Part shown: piece after piece, positions 1 to 8,359 of the stretch | How the letters are laid out: each line of letters opens with the position of its first letter | How positions within the stretch are numbered: the stretch's first letter is position 1 | Origin: CAZEJK01 sp964512045 | GTDB lineage: Bacteria > Acidobacteriota > Thermoanaerobaculia > Thermoanaerobaculales > Sulfomarinibacteraceae | NCBI GenBank assembly: GCA_964512045.1 | Contig: CAZEJK010000015.1 | Coordinates: 1 to 42,155 of the forward strand | Length of the DNA stretch: 42,155 nucleotides | Reading direction: 5' to 3' | The notes under the pieces: generated by a model | What the model saw: the letters and a program-made list of their open reading frames with translations, nothing else | The model's database searches: none | What the model was told of the DNA's origin: nothing | Position numbers and translations under genes: made by a program

Positions 1-849
1 CGGGAAGTGGAACGCCATGTGGCACTCGTCGCCGTCGCCGAAGTACGGCCGGACGTCGTCGGGCCACTGGTTGGCCTCCGCCAGAAACATCCGGTCCGGG
101 TAGCGCTCGTCGAGCCGGCGGCGGTACTCCTTGATCACCGCGTGCGTCTCCGGCAGGTTCTCGTTGTTGGTGCCGTCGCGCACACACAGGTACGGCACCG
201 CATCGAGCCGCATTCCGTCCACGCCCATGTCGAACCAGAACCGCATCAGACGAGCGATCGCCTCCACCACGCGCGGGTTGTTGTGGTTGAGATCCGGTTG
301 ATGGTGGAAGAAACGGTGCCAGTAGTACGCCCCGGCCACCGGGTCCCACGTCCAGTTGGACGACTCGCTGTCGGTGAAGATGATCCGGGTCTCGGGAAAC
401 CGGCTGTCGGTATCGCTCCACACGTAGAAGTCGCGTCGGGCCGAGCCGGGCTTGGCCCGGCGGGCCGCCTGGAACCACGGATGCTGATCCGAGGTGTGGT
501 TGACCACCAGCTCGGTGATGACCTTGAGGTCGCGGCGGTGCGCCTCGCGCACGAACCGCCGGAAGTCGCGCAGGTGACCGAAGTCGGGGTGGACGTCGCG
601 GTAGCTCGAGATGTCGTACCCGTCGTCGCGCAACGGCGAGGGGTAGAACGGCAGCAGCCAGAGGGCGGTGACCCCGAGGTCCTGGAGGTAGTCCAGCTTG
701 TCGATGAGCCCAGCGAAGTCGCCGATGCCGTTGCCGGTGCTGTCGGCAAACGCTCGCACGTTGAGCTCGTAGATGAGCGCATCCTTGTACCAGAGCGGGT
801 CGCTCGGGCTCGGCTTCGGAAGGTTCGGCAGCTGAGATGTACGTGGCAT
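1..849 (-). CDS. treS: Trehalose synthase (maltose alpha-D-glucosyltransferase), N-terminal part, cut by window edge
   Basis: This GH13 enzyme interconverts trehalose and maltose in the cytoplasm. Only the first 283 codons are in the window; the frame runs off position 1 without a stop. The (beta/alpha)8 barrel begins with a DPLWYKDALIYELNVRAFAD segment. The GH13 conserved regions follow: ELVVNHTSDQHPWF, then DGMRLDAVPYL with the nucleophile Asp, then FLAEANQWP with the acid/base Glu. This motif set and the DDGYDISSY loop fit TreS rather than a plain alpha-amylase. The ATG at 849 gives the N-terminus MPRTSQLPNLPKPSP, 36 bases after the stop of glgE on the same strand, so the two are probably co-transcribed. 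Many TreS proteins carry a fused maltokinase at the C-terminus; that part, if present, lies outside the window. Confidence 0.9.
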   Translation of the reverse strand, partial: MPRTSQLPNLPKPSPSDPLWYKDALIYELNVRAFADSTGNGIGDFAGLIDKLDYLQDLGVTALWLLPFYPSPLRDDGYDISSYRDVHPDFGHLRDFRRFVREAHRRDLKVITELVVNHTSDQHPWFQAARRAKPGSARRDFYVWSDTDSRFPETRIIFTDSESSNWTWDPVAGAYYWHRFFHHQPDLNHNNPRVVEAIARLMRFWFDMGVDGMRLDAVPYLCVRDGTNNENLPETHAVIKEYRRRLDERYPDRMFLAEANQWPDDVRPYFGDGDECHMAFHFP

Positions 850-885
850 GGTTGAAGCTCTCAGTTCACGGCTCCGGAGCGCGCG

Positions 886-2952
886 TCAGATGAAGTAGTC
901 GAACGACCGCTCGGTGCGCAGCCGTCGCCGGAGCCTGTAGATCTGCGCCGGGCTCGAGCCCGGCTCCAAGCGGACGTAGTTGCGACGGCCTTGCCAGAGG
1001 TAGCGACCGTCACCGAGAAGATCGTGGACCTGGTACGGCTCCTCGGGCCGGAGGCCGAGCTCCTCGATCGGCACCTCGACGAAGCCGTGCTGCACATGGT
1101 GGGGATCCAGGTTGACCACCACCAGGATGGTGTTGTCGTCCTCGGGCGAACCCGGAGACTCGGCCCTGTCTGTGGCGGACGCGTGCACGGTGTCGGCGGT
1201 GGACTTCATGAAGAACAGCAGCTGGTCGTTGTCCACCTCCAGCAACCGGAGGTTCGCGTTCCAGTGCAGCGCCGGGTTCTCGCGGCGGATCTGGTTGACC
1301 ACTGAGATGAACTCGCGCAGGCTGTCCGGACGGCTCCAGTCGCGATGCCGGATCTGGTACTTCTCGGAGTCCAGGTACTCCTCCGTTCCCGGCAGCGCCT
1401 CGTTCTCCATCAGCTCGAAGCCGCTGTAGATCCCGTAGCTGGCCGCCAGGGTCGCCGCGAGCACCAGACGCGCCTGGAACGCCGGTCGTCCCCCGATCTG
1501 CAGGTACTCGGGGAGAATGTCGGGCGTGTTGGCAAAGAAGTTCGGGCGCATGAACTCGCACACCGGCGGCCGGGTCAGCTCCTGCATGTACGTGGTCAGC
1601 TCGGACTTGGTGTTGCGCCAGGTGAAGTAGGTGTACGACTGGCTGAACCCGACCTTGGCGAGGGTGTACAGCATCGCCGGGCGGGTGAACGCCTCCGACA
1701 GGAACACCGCATCGGGGTAGGCCGCCCGCACCTCGGCGATGACCCAACGCCAGAACCGCAGGGGCTTGGTGTGCGGGTTGTCCACGCGGAACACTCGCAC
1801 GCCGCGCGCGGCCCAGAACAGAAACACATCCCGCAGCGCCAACCACAGAGACCTCCAACCCGGGCTGGCGAAGTCCAGCGCGACGATGTCCTGGTACTCC
1901 TTCGGCGGGTTCTCGGCGTACTTGATCGTCCCGTCGGGACGGTGCCGGAACCACTCCGGATGCTCGCGCACCCACGGGTGGTCGGGCGAGCACTGGAACG
2001 CGATGTCGAGCGCCACCTCCAGCCCGCACCGTTCGGCCTCGCTGACGAACAGCTCGAAATCCTCGATGGTCCCGAGATCCGGGTGCACTGCGGTGTGCCC
2101 ACCCTCCTCGGCGCCGATCGCCCACGGGCTTCCCGGATCGTCCGGGCCCGGGTTCAAGGTGTTGTTCGGGCCCTTCCGGTTGGTGCGGCCGATCGGATGG
2201 ATCGGCGGCACGTACACGACGTCGAAGCCCATATCTGCGACGTACGGGAGCATCGCCACGGCGTCGCGGAACGTCCCGCTGACGCCCGGCGTGTCGCCGG
2301 TCGAGCGGGGAAACAGCTCGTACCAGGCCCCGTAACGTGCACGGCGCCGCTCCACGAGAATCTCCACCGCGGGCTCATACACCGTGCTCAGGCTCCGGTC
2401 CGGCCAGCACGCCATGACCTCCTCCAGACGCCGGGACAGACCATCCGCCACCCGTTCGCTCTGCGGCCGGTCGGATCCGATCTGTGCCGCCAACTCCCCG
2501 AGCCACGAGCGATCTGGCTCGGTGGCGCTGGCCGCCGCCTGATTGATGATTCCGGCACCCTCCAGCAGCTCGCTGGCGACATCCTTGCCGGCAAGGTGCT
2601 TCTTGCGCAGCTCATCTCGCCAGCTCGCGAACTCGTCAACCCACGCCTCGACAGTGAACTCATACCGCTCGACGCTGTCGACTCGAAACCGCCCCGACCA
2701 GACATCGCCGATCTGGCGCTGCATCGCGGCCTCGCTCCACCGGTCAGCGGACTCGGGTCGGTAGCGGAGCACCGCACGAATCAGATCGTGACCGTCGACG
2801 AGAAGGCGCCCCGTCACCTCGACGGTCTCGCCCACGGTCCGTTTGACCGGGTGGCGGCCTCCGTCGACACTCGGCTGGAGGGTGTCGATCCACACGCGGC
2901 GTACGAGCTGCTCGGGCAGCTGCTCCGCTGTGCTGTGGCGAAACGCTCTCAT
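886..2952 (-). CDS. glgE: Alpha-1,4-glucan:maltose-1-phosphate maltosyltransferase
   Basis: GlgE (GH13_3) adds maltose units from maltose 1-phosphate to the non-reducing ends of alpha-glucans. The protein has 688 residues, the usual length. An N-terminal all-beta domain (about residues 15-110) is followed by a helical insert and the catalytic barrel. The nucleophile is the Asp of VFRVDNPHTKP (about residue 391) and the acid/base is the Glu of FLSEAFTRP (about 420), close to the positions known for the Streptomyces enzyme (Asp394, Glu423). YVPPIHPIGRTNRKGPNN is a typical GlgE signature. I chose the ATG at 2952 because GGGAG lies 8 bases upstream; an in-frame ATG at 2985 has less support. Being directly upstream of treS, it forms the TreS-(maltokinase)-GlgE route from trehalose to glucan. 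Confidence 0.95.
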   Translation of the reverse strand: MRAFRHSTAEQLPEQLVRRVWIDTLQPSVDGGRHPVKRTVGETVEVTGRLLVDGHDLIRAVLRYRPESADRWSEAAMQRQIGDVWSGRFRVDSVERYEFTVEAWVDEFASWRDELRKKHLAGKDVASELLEGAGIINQAAASATEPDRSWLGELAAQIGSDRPQSERVADGLSRRLEEVMACWPDRSLSTVYEPAVEILVERRRARYGAWYELFPRSTGDTPGVSGTFRDAVAMLPYVADMGFDVVYVPPIHPIGRTNRKGPNNTLNPGPDDPGSPWAIGAEEGGHTAVHPDLGTIEDFELFVSEAERCGLEVALDIAFQCSPDHPWVREHPEWFRHRPDGTIKYAENPPKEYQDIVALDFASPGWRSLWLALRDVFLFWAARGVRVFRVDNPHTKPLRFWRWVIAEVRAAYPDAVFLSEAFTRPAMLYTLAKVGFSQSYTYFTWRNTKSELTTYMQELTRPPVCEFMRPNFFANTPDILPEYLQIGGRPAFQARLVLAATLAASYGIYSGFELMENEALPGTEEYLDSEKYQIRHRDWSRPDSLREFISVVNQIRRENPALHWNANLRLLEVDNDQLLFFMKSTADTVHASATDRAESPGSPEDDNTILVVVNLDPHHVQHGFVEVPIEELGLRPEEPYQVHDLLGDGRYLWQGRRNYVRLEPGSSPAQIYRLRRRLRTERSFDYFI

Positions 2953-3299
2953 CCTCTTCACTCCCTTCGAGAGCGGGGCGTGCACTCTCCGATGCGCGCG
3001 GCACGGTCGGCTCCAGACCTCTCACCGCTGACGCACCTCGCATTAGCGCACTCCGGCCCCCAAGCTGGCCATCGGTTGAACTCCCAAGCTCAGGTGGGGG
3101 ACACCAGCACGCGCGGCGAGTCTCCAACGTCTCTGAGCGTGCGTTCATCGGAGCCCTCCCCAGCACCCAATCGGACAGACCCTGGTGGTCCTCGACGCAC
3201 CGATCCGCGATCGTGGGCTGAGCACGACAGCCGCCCCAGGACGCCGCTCATCGTGTCGTGAGCTGGCTGGAGGCGCAGAAGCAAAAGGAGGTCTCGAGG
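2953..3299. other. Divergent intergenic region between glgE and the LPXTG gene
   Basis: About 350 bases separate the divergent starts of glgE (minus) and the LPXTG protein gene (plus). It must hold both promoters, but I see no convincing -35/-10 pair. The octamer CCCAAGCT occurs twice about 28 bases apart (near 3058 and 3086), which could be a direct-repeat binding site. No RNA gene or credible small ORF was found. Confidence 0.4.
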
Positions 3300-3914
3300 A
3301 TGCACAACGTAACAGCACGCCAGATCGTAGCGATTGTCATTGCCCTGGCGGTGTCAGCCGTGAGCGGCGCGGCCAACGGAACCGGCGACGACGTCCAGAA
3401 GCTCGTGGGTACCGTCCTGATGCTGACGCCGTCCGACCTCAAGGTCGGGACCGACGCGGGAGAGATCGAGGAGCTCGCGATCCTCGAAGGCTCCGAGATA
3501 GGCCAACACATCGTTGAAGGGGATCGTGTCGAGGTCTGGTACCGACACGGCGAGGGACAGAGCAAGGTGGTCGTTCGAACCGCACGGAACGGCGAGACCG
3601 GCAGCGAAGCGACCGTGAGCCGACGTCACGCTGAAGCTGAACCCTCTCAGCCGTCGTCAGAGCAGCGCTCTGCAACCGGATCCGCCGAGCCCCAAGCTGG
3701 CCAGGCCGGCAGTGCTGGCGGAAAGGACGAGCCCAGCTACGACGAGGTGGTGGGCGACCCAGAGATGGTCATGATCACCGATCCCCAGCGACCGGTGCTG
3801 CCGCAGACGGGCTCCAACCTGCCCGCCATCGGTCTGACCGGTGTCATCGCGCTGTTCATTGCCGGCGCTCTGAGTGTCCTCGCCGTGCTCAGCGCGCGGC
3901 GCTCGGGGAGCTAG
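3300..3914 (+). CDS. Secreted LPXTG-type protein, likely sortase substrate
   Basis: This 204-residue protein has an N-terminal hydrophobic signal segment (IVAIVIALAVSAVSGAANG, residues 9-27). A small beta domain follows (about 30-105; VGTVLMLTPSDLKVGTDAG and VEGDRVEVWYRHGEGQSKVV), which looks like an OB-type DUF5666-like fold. Next comes a low-complexity Ser/Gly/Ala/Glu linker. The C-terminus is a canonical sorting signal: LPQTG at about residue 168, a hydrophobic span (IGLTGVIALFIAGALSVLAV) and a basic tail (SARRSGS). ATG 3300 has AGGAGGT about 8 bases upstream. LPXTG signals are classic in Gram-positives; here the flanking genes look Gram-negative. A sortase gene lies 4.4 kb downstream on the same strand. 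The cargo function is unknown. Confidence 0.85.
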   Translation: MHNVTARQIVAIVIALAVSAVSGAANGTGDDVQKLVGTVLMLTPSDLKVGTDAGEIEELAILEGSEIGQHIVEGDRVEVWYRHGEGQSKVVVRTARNGETGSEATVSRRHAEAEPSQPSSEQRSATGSAEPQAGQAGSAGGKDEPSYDEVVGDPEMVMITDPQRPVLPQTGSNLPAIGLTGVIALFIAGALSVLAVLSARRSGS

Positions 3915-3916
3915 CG

Positions 3917-4018
3917 ATGGGCGACTTCCAGATCACCTCGCCGTTCTTCACCCCGGGAGCACCGATTCCGGACCGCTGCAGCCGACAGGCCGAGCTCATG
4001 GGCACGTACTCCGCGTGA
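3917..4018 (+). pseudogene. Remnant of a YbhB/YbcL-type PEBP gene with a large internal deletion
   Basis: A 33-codon frame begins with MGDFQITSPFFTPGAPIP, which matches the N-terminus of bacterial phosphatidylethanolamine-binding-like (YbhB/YbcL, Raf-kinase-inhibitor-like) proteins. It ends with QAELMGTYSA and a stop, which matches the C-terminus of the same family (typically AEAELMGTY plus one or two residues). About 120-130 central codons, including the ligand pocket, are missing, and the two ends are joined in frame at about residue 24. GGGGAG lies 6 bases upstream of the ATG, so the fragment may still be translated. It starts 2 bases after the LPXTG stop. The family match is from memory of the motifs; the deletion reading is inference. 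Confidence 0.6.
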
Positions 4019-4505
4019 GCAACACGGGAGTCAGGGCGCGAGGCGCCAGCGGAGGGCGCTTGGTCGACCCGGTTGTCAGGGCGTCGCGAGCGTGGAACCG
4101 GCTTCCGGAACGGAACCGTGTTCCGGGCGACTCCGGTGGCGGGGTCGTGCGCGGAGCCAGCGATGGAAGCCTGACAACGAGGGGCGCCTGCGGGCGTGCT
4201 GTGTGGTCCGGTGGAATGGCCGTTGCGGACGTCGCCATCATCGGGTCCGAGCCCGTCTCGATTCGCGCGCCCGCAGGGACCGGTGCCATGCGGGCGCGGC
4301 GATGGCCGGCGCTGCCGTGGTCTCGATTCGCGCGCCCGCAGGGACCGGTGCCACCAACGCTCCCACCGCTCGAAAGGCATCCGTCGCGGCGGATCGACGT
4401 CTTCGTCGCGTTCCGCCACCGGGGAGAGATGTGATGCTCGTCCAAGGTGGGCTGCTCCGCCACGAGCACTGATCAGCGCGTGTATGGCGTTGCGCAATCC
4501 TCGCA
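4019..4505. other. Non-coding stretch with repeat remnants
   Basis: This stretch follows the PEBP remnant and ends at the ppsA stop. It holds the two-copy CRISPR-like repeat described separately. It also has a perfect 9-base inverted repeat with arms 4072-4080 (GTTGTCAGG) and 4170-4178, and a short hairpin around CGGAAC/GTTCCG near 4110-4130. Open frames here have no ribosome binding site and read through the repeats, so I treat them as spurious. The mixture of a gene remnant and repeats suggests past deletion or insertion events. Confidence 0.5.
4255..4353. CRISPR. Two-repeat CRISPR-like unit (orphan or degenerate), type I-C-like repeat
   Basis: A 34-base sequence occurs twice without mismatch, at 4255-4288 and 4320-4353, separated by a 31-base unique spacer (4289-4319), for a 65-base period. 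Read on the minus strand the repeat ends in GCGGGCGCGCGAATCGAGAC, close to the familiar type I-C ending GCGGGCGCGTGGATTGAAAC. Read on the plus strand it encodes VSIRAPAGTGA, much like the VSIHAP-type peptides that gene callers produce from type I-C arrays. A weak third partial copy (CCGGTG context) may lie near 4208. No cas gene is in the window. With only two copies, a chance short duplication is not excluded. Confidence 0.6.
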
Positions 4506-6908
4506 TCACCTCTCTCCTCGCTCCGCCTCGGCCACCTTGCGCCGCACATCCAGGACGCTATCTGGGTTGACCGAGATCGAGTCGATCCCTGCCTCGACAA
4601 GGAACGTGGCGAAGTCAGGATGATCACTCGGCGCCTGACCACACAAGCTGACCGGCAGATCCGCAGCGTGGGCACGCTCGATCAGGTCGCGGATCATGCT
4701 TCGCACCGCTGGGTTGCGCGCATCGAACAGATGCGCCAGCTCCGCGGAGTCCCGGTCCACGCCAAGCACCAGCTGCGTCAGATCGTTGGTGCCGATGGAG
4801 AAGCCATCGAACCGCTGCGCGAACTCGTCTGCGAGCACGATGTTCGAGGGAATCTCCGCCATGACCCAGACCTCGAAGCCGTTCGCGCCGCGCTCGAGCC
4901 CCTCATCGGCAAGAACCTCGAGCACGCCATCGGCCTCATCCGGTGTGCGACAGAACGGCACCATGACAACAACGTTCGTCAGCCCGATCTCCTCCCGCAC
5001 CTTGCGGATCGCCCTGCACTCGAGGGTGAAGCCGTCGCGGTAGCGCTCGGAGTCGTACCGGCTCGCCCCGCGAAAGCCGAGCATCGGGTTGGCCTCGCTC
5101 GGCTCGAACTGCCGCCCACCGAGCAGGTCTGCGTACTCGTTCGACTTGAAGTCGCTGAGGCGCACGATCACGCGGTCGGGGTAGCGCGAGGCGGCGATCC
5201 GCGCGATTCCCCAGGCGAGCTGGTCGACGAAGAAGTCGGTCGGGCTCTCCCACCCGGCAGTGAGCGCTTCGATCTGCTGTTGGACTTCCGAGTCCCCGAG
5301 CTCGTCGAACCGGGCCATCGCGAGTGGATGCGTCGTGATGATGTTGTTGATGATGAACTCCATGCGCGCGAGCCCGATGCCGTCCGCGGGAAGGTTCCAC
5401 CACCGCAGCGCCGCGCTGGGCGTGGCCATGTTCATGCTCACCTTCGTGCGCGTGTCCGGCATCTGGGAGGGATCGATCTCCTTGGCCTCGTACTCGAGCT
5501 CGCCGTCGTACACTCGCCCTGTGTCGCCCTCGGCGCAGGAGACGGTGACCGTGCTGCCATCGTCGAGCGCGTCGGTGGCGTCGCCCGTGCCGATCACTGC
5601 CGGCACACCGAGCTCCCGGCTGACGATCGCCGCGTGTGAGGTCCGACCTCCGTGGTCGGTCACGACCGCGGCTGCTTGCTCCATGATCGGCTCCCAGTCC
5701 GGATCCGTCGCGCCGGTCACCAGCACGCCCCCGGCCTCGAACCGCTTCGCCTGCTCCAGGTCGGTGAGGACGAACGCCGGACCCGCGGCGATGGCGCTGC
5801 CCACTGCGAGCCCTTCTGCGAGCACCGGAGCGCTCCCGTGGAGCGCGTAGGTCTTCAGGGTTGCCGCCGCCCGCTGCGACTGCACCGTCTCCGGACGGGC
5901 CTGGACGATGAACAGCTCGTCCGATCGGCCATCCTTGGCCCACTCGATGTCCATCGGCCGGTCGTAGTGCTCCTCGATCGCCTTCGCCCAGCGAGCTAGG
6001 GTCAGGATCTCCCGGTCGGTCAGGACCCAACGGCGTCGATCCTCCTCGTCGGTGGTGATCTCGACCGTTTGCGAGGTCCCACCACCGCTGTCGGCGTACA
6101 CGATCGTCCGTTCCTTGGCTCCGAGCCGCCGGGACAGCACGGGCGTCAGGCTGTCGTCATCCAGAAGCGGCTTGAACACGCGGTACTCGTCGGGCGTGAC
6201 TGTGCCGCCAACCACCGTCTCCCCGAGACCCCACGAGCCGTTGATCACCACCACGTCCGGGAACCCGGTCTCGGTGTCGATACTGAACATCACGCCGGCG
6301 CCTGCGAGGTCCGACCGCACCATCCTCTGGACGCCCACCGACAGGGCGATCTCCATGTGATCGAAGCCCTGCTCGACCCGATAGCTGATCGCACGGTCGG
6401 TGAACAGCGAGGCGTAGCATGCTCGGCAGGCATCGAGCACCGCGTCGTCGCCGGTGACGTTCAGGTACGTCTCCTGCTGACCGGCGAAGCTCGCCTCCGG
6501 AAGGTCCTCCGCGGTGGCGCTGGAGCGTGCCGCCACGTCGAGGTTGTCGACGCCTTCGCGCTCGCTGAGCTCGTGGTACGCCGAGCGGATCGCCTCGCGC
6601 AGCTCCTCCGGCAGCTCTGCCTCGAGGATCGCGCCGCGTACCGCTTCACCGACCTCGCTCAGGTTCGAGCCGTCGTCCGCGAGGCGCTCGATGTGCTCGC
6701 GGATCGTTGCCTCCAGCTCACCGTCGTTTTGTCCGAGGAACCTGCGGTAGGCGCGCGCCGTCGTGGCGAAGCCACCGGGCACCCGGATTCCCTGCGACTC
6801 GAGCTTCTGCAGCATCTCGCCGAGCGAGGCGTTCTTGCCGCCCACCGAGCCGACATCGTTGCTGTCGATGTCTTCGAACCAACGCACCAGCTGCTCGTCC
6901 ACCGCCAT
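4506..6908 (-). CDS. ppsA: Phosphoenolpyruvate synthase (pyruvate, water dikinase)
   Basis: PpsA makes PEP from pyruvate and ATP, releasing AMP and phosphate, for gluconeogenesis. The 800-residue protein has the expected order. First is an ATP-grasp nucleotide-binding domain (about 1-340; VGGKNASLGEML, AARSSATAEDLPEASFAGQQ). Then comes a swivelling phosphohistidine domain with GGRTSHAAIVSRE, catalytic His about 425. Last is a C-terminal TIM barrel with SIGTNDLTQLVLGVDRD and the active-site Cys in LCGQAPSDHPDF. E. coli PpsA has 792 residues with His421. The ATG at 6908 has AGGAGG five bases upstream; an in-frame start at 6947 would overlap the end of gap and is less likely. It follows gap by 31 bases, so gap-ppsA is probably one transcript. 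Confidence 0.95.
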   Translation of the reverse strand: MAVDEQLVRWFEDIDSNDVGSVGGKNASLGEMLQKLESQGIRVPGGFATTARAYRRFLGQNDGELEATIREHIERLADDGSNLSEVGEAVRGAILEAELPEELREAIRSAYHELSEREGVDNLDVAARSSATAEDLPEASFAGQQETYLNVTGDDAVLDACRACYASLFTDRAISYRVEQGFDHMEIALSVGVQRMVRSDLAGAGVMFSIDTETGFPDVVVINGSWGLGETVVGGTVTPDEYRVFKPLLDDDSLTPVLSRRLGAKERTIVYADSGGGTSQTVEITTDEEDRRRWVLTDREILTLARWAKAIEEHYDRPMDIEWAKDGRSDELFIVQARPETVQSQRAAATLKTYALHGSAPVLAEGLAVGSAIAAGPAFVLTDLEQAKRFEAGGVLVTGATDPDWEPIMEQAAAVVTDHGGRTSHAAIVSRELGVPAVIGTGDATDALDDGSTVTVSCAEGDTGRVYDGELEYEAKEIDPSQMPDTRTKVSMNMATPSAALRWWNLPADGIGLARMEFIINNIITTHPLAMARFDELGDSEVQQQIEALTAGWESPTDFFVDQLAWGIARIAASRYPDRVIVRLSDFKSNEYADLLGGRQFEPSEANPMLGFRGASRYDSERYRDGFTLECRAIRKVREEIGLTNVVVMVPFCRTPDEADGVLEVLADEGLERGANGFEVWVMAEIPSNIVLADEFAQRFDGFSIGTNDLTQLVLGVDRDSAELAHLFDARNPAVRSMIRDLIERAHAADLPVSLCGQAPSDHPDFATFLVEAGIDSISVNPDSVLDVRRKVAEAERGER

Positions 6909-6939
6909 GGTCGCCTCCTCTGGGTTCGCGCCAGACCCG

Positions 6940-7950
6940 CTACGCACCGTAGCGGAGCATGTAGGTCGCCAGGTCCACCACTCGGCTCGAGTACCCGAAC
7001 TCGTTGTCGTACCAGGCCAGAACCTTGGCGGTGTTGTCCCCGAGCGTCATCGTGGATGGCAGGTCCACCACAGCGGAGCTCGGGTGGGCCACGATGTCTT
7101 GGGAGACCAGCTCGTCGTCGCTGGCTGTCAGCACGCCGGCGTAGGAGTCATCCCGCGCGGCGTCGCGGAACGCCCGGTTGACGCTGTCCACGCTCACCGT
7201 CTGCTCCGTCTGCACCACGAAGTCGATGATCGAGCCACACGGAACTGGCACGCGCATCGCCATCCCGTCGAGACGACCTTCGAGCTCCGGCAGCACCACG
7301 GTGGTTGCGATCGCCGCGCCGGTGGAGGTCGGCACGATGTTGGCCGCTCCGGCCCGGCCGCGCCGCCACTTCGTGTGGGGCCCGTCGACGATCCCTTGCG
7401 AGCTGGTGTAGGCGTGCACGGTGGTCAGGAAGCCGTACTCGACTCCGAACTGCTCGTGGAGCACGCGGGCCACCGGCGCCAGACAGTTGGTGGTGCATGA
7501 GGCGTTCGACACGACCTCGTGCGCCGCCGGGTCGTAGGTCGAGTGGTTCACGCCCATGCAGAACGTCGCATCGACGCCCTTGCCCGGGGCGGTGATGACG
7601 ACCCGCTTGGCGCCGGCCTCGAGATGCTTCGCCGCATCGTCGCGCGACCGGAAGATCCCGGTGGCCTCGATGACGAGGTCGACGCCGAGATCGCGCCACG
7701 GCAAGGTCGCAGGGTCCTTCTCGCTCAGCACTGGGATCTCGCGATCCCCCCAATGCAGCTTCCCGTCGCCCGCGGTCACCGTCGCCTGCGGCGGAACGTA
7801 GACCGAGTCGTGCCGGAGCAGGTACGCCAGGTTGTCGAGCGGAGCGATGTCATTGACCGCCGCCACCTCGAAGTCCTCGTGCTCCATCAGCTGGCGGAAA
7901 ACCATCCGTCCGATCCGACCGAAGCCGTTGACGGCCACTGTGTACGCCAT
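6940..7950 (-). CDS. gap: Glyceraldehyde-3-phosphate dehydrogenase, type I
   Basis: This cytoplasmic NAD-dependent enzyme interconverts glyceraldehyde 3-phosphate and 1,3-bisphosphoglycerate. The 336-residue protein starts AYTVAVNGFGRIGRMVFRQL (Rossmann fold). The Asp of AAVNDIAPLDNLAYLL sits where NAD-preferring enzymes have Asp32. The active site is SNASCTTNCLAPVA (Cys about 152), and the substrate-binding segments TTVHAYTSSQ and NIVPTSTGAA follow. The C-terminus has WYDNEFGYSSRVVDL. The ATG at 7950 has AAGGAGG five bases upstream. A longer frame opens at 8103 but its extra residues are Pro/Arg-rich and unlike the family. Next to ppsA, the enzyme probably serves gluconeogenic flux, though type I Gap works in both directions. 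Confidence 0.96.
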   Translation of the reverse strand: MAYTVAVNGFGRIGRMVFRQLMEHEDFEVAAVNDIAPLDNLAYLLRHDSVYVPPQATVTAGDGKLHWGDREIPVLSEKDPATLPWRDLGVDLVIEATGIFRSRDDAAKHLEAGAKRVVITAPGKGVDATFCMGVNHSTYDPAAHEVVSNASCTTNCLAPVARVLHEQFGVEYGFLTTVHAYTSSQGIVDGPHTKWRRGRAGAANIVPTSTGAAIATTVVLPELEGRLDGMAMRVPVPCGSIIDFVVQTEQTVSVDSVNRAFRDAARDDSYAGVLTASDDELVSQDIVAHPSSAVVDLPSTMTLGDNTAKVLAWYDNEFGYSSRVVDLATYMLRYGA

Positions 7951-8359
7951 GGAAACCTCCTTCCGCATCGATGATCCGCCACGCAGACCGACCGCTGCAC
8001 CGGGTTCGGCCCGAACCCGGCCCGGGGCGGTACCTGGAGGTCGCCGAGCAGCTGCCTGGCCGGGGCCGGCGGGTCGTGTACTGCGGCAGCCTGCGCACGC
8101 CACGGCGGAGCCGCGGTGGGTGGGTGTGGGCTCGGCAGCAGGCCACGACCGAAGGGGTGTGGGTTGACTCGACCATCGGGCGCTCGGTCAACGCACTGGC
8201 CAGAGCTCCGAAGATCCGGGGCCGGCTTCCGGCTTCCGAGGCGAGGACCGGGACCCGTGCCGGGACGGAGTCTGCCCCCACCCAGGGATGCGGCGGAACC
8301 TGGTTGCAGCCTCCGGGCCGGTCGTACAGCCTGGTCACGACGATAACGGAGAGGCTCAG
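7951..8359. other. Divergent intergenic region between gap and the sortase gene, with hairpin
   Basis: This 409-base GC-rich region separates divergent gap (minus) and the sortase gene (plus). At 8000-8020 there is a 9-base perfect inverted repeat, CCGGGTTCG/CGAACCCGG with a 3-base loop, about 50 bases upstream of the gap start; it may be a leader hairpin or a protein site. Near 8210-8260 lies a block of short CCGG-rich repeats (CCGGCTTCCGGCTTCCG, GACCGGGACCC) similar in style to blocks in other gaps of this window. No gene or clear promoter was found. Confidence 0.45.

Noticed and set aside
1345..3261. A 638-codon plus-strand open frame antisense to glgE
   Set aside because: It is a GC-driven shadow of glgE: Arg/Pro/His-rich, no ribosome binding site, and glgE has all catalytic motifs on the other strand.
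4092..4472. Open frames reading through the CRISPR-like repeats
   Set aside because: They contain the VSIRAPAG-type peptide expected from translating CRISPR repeats and lack start signals, so they are spurious.
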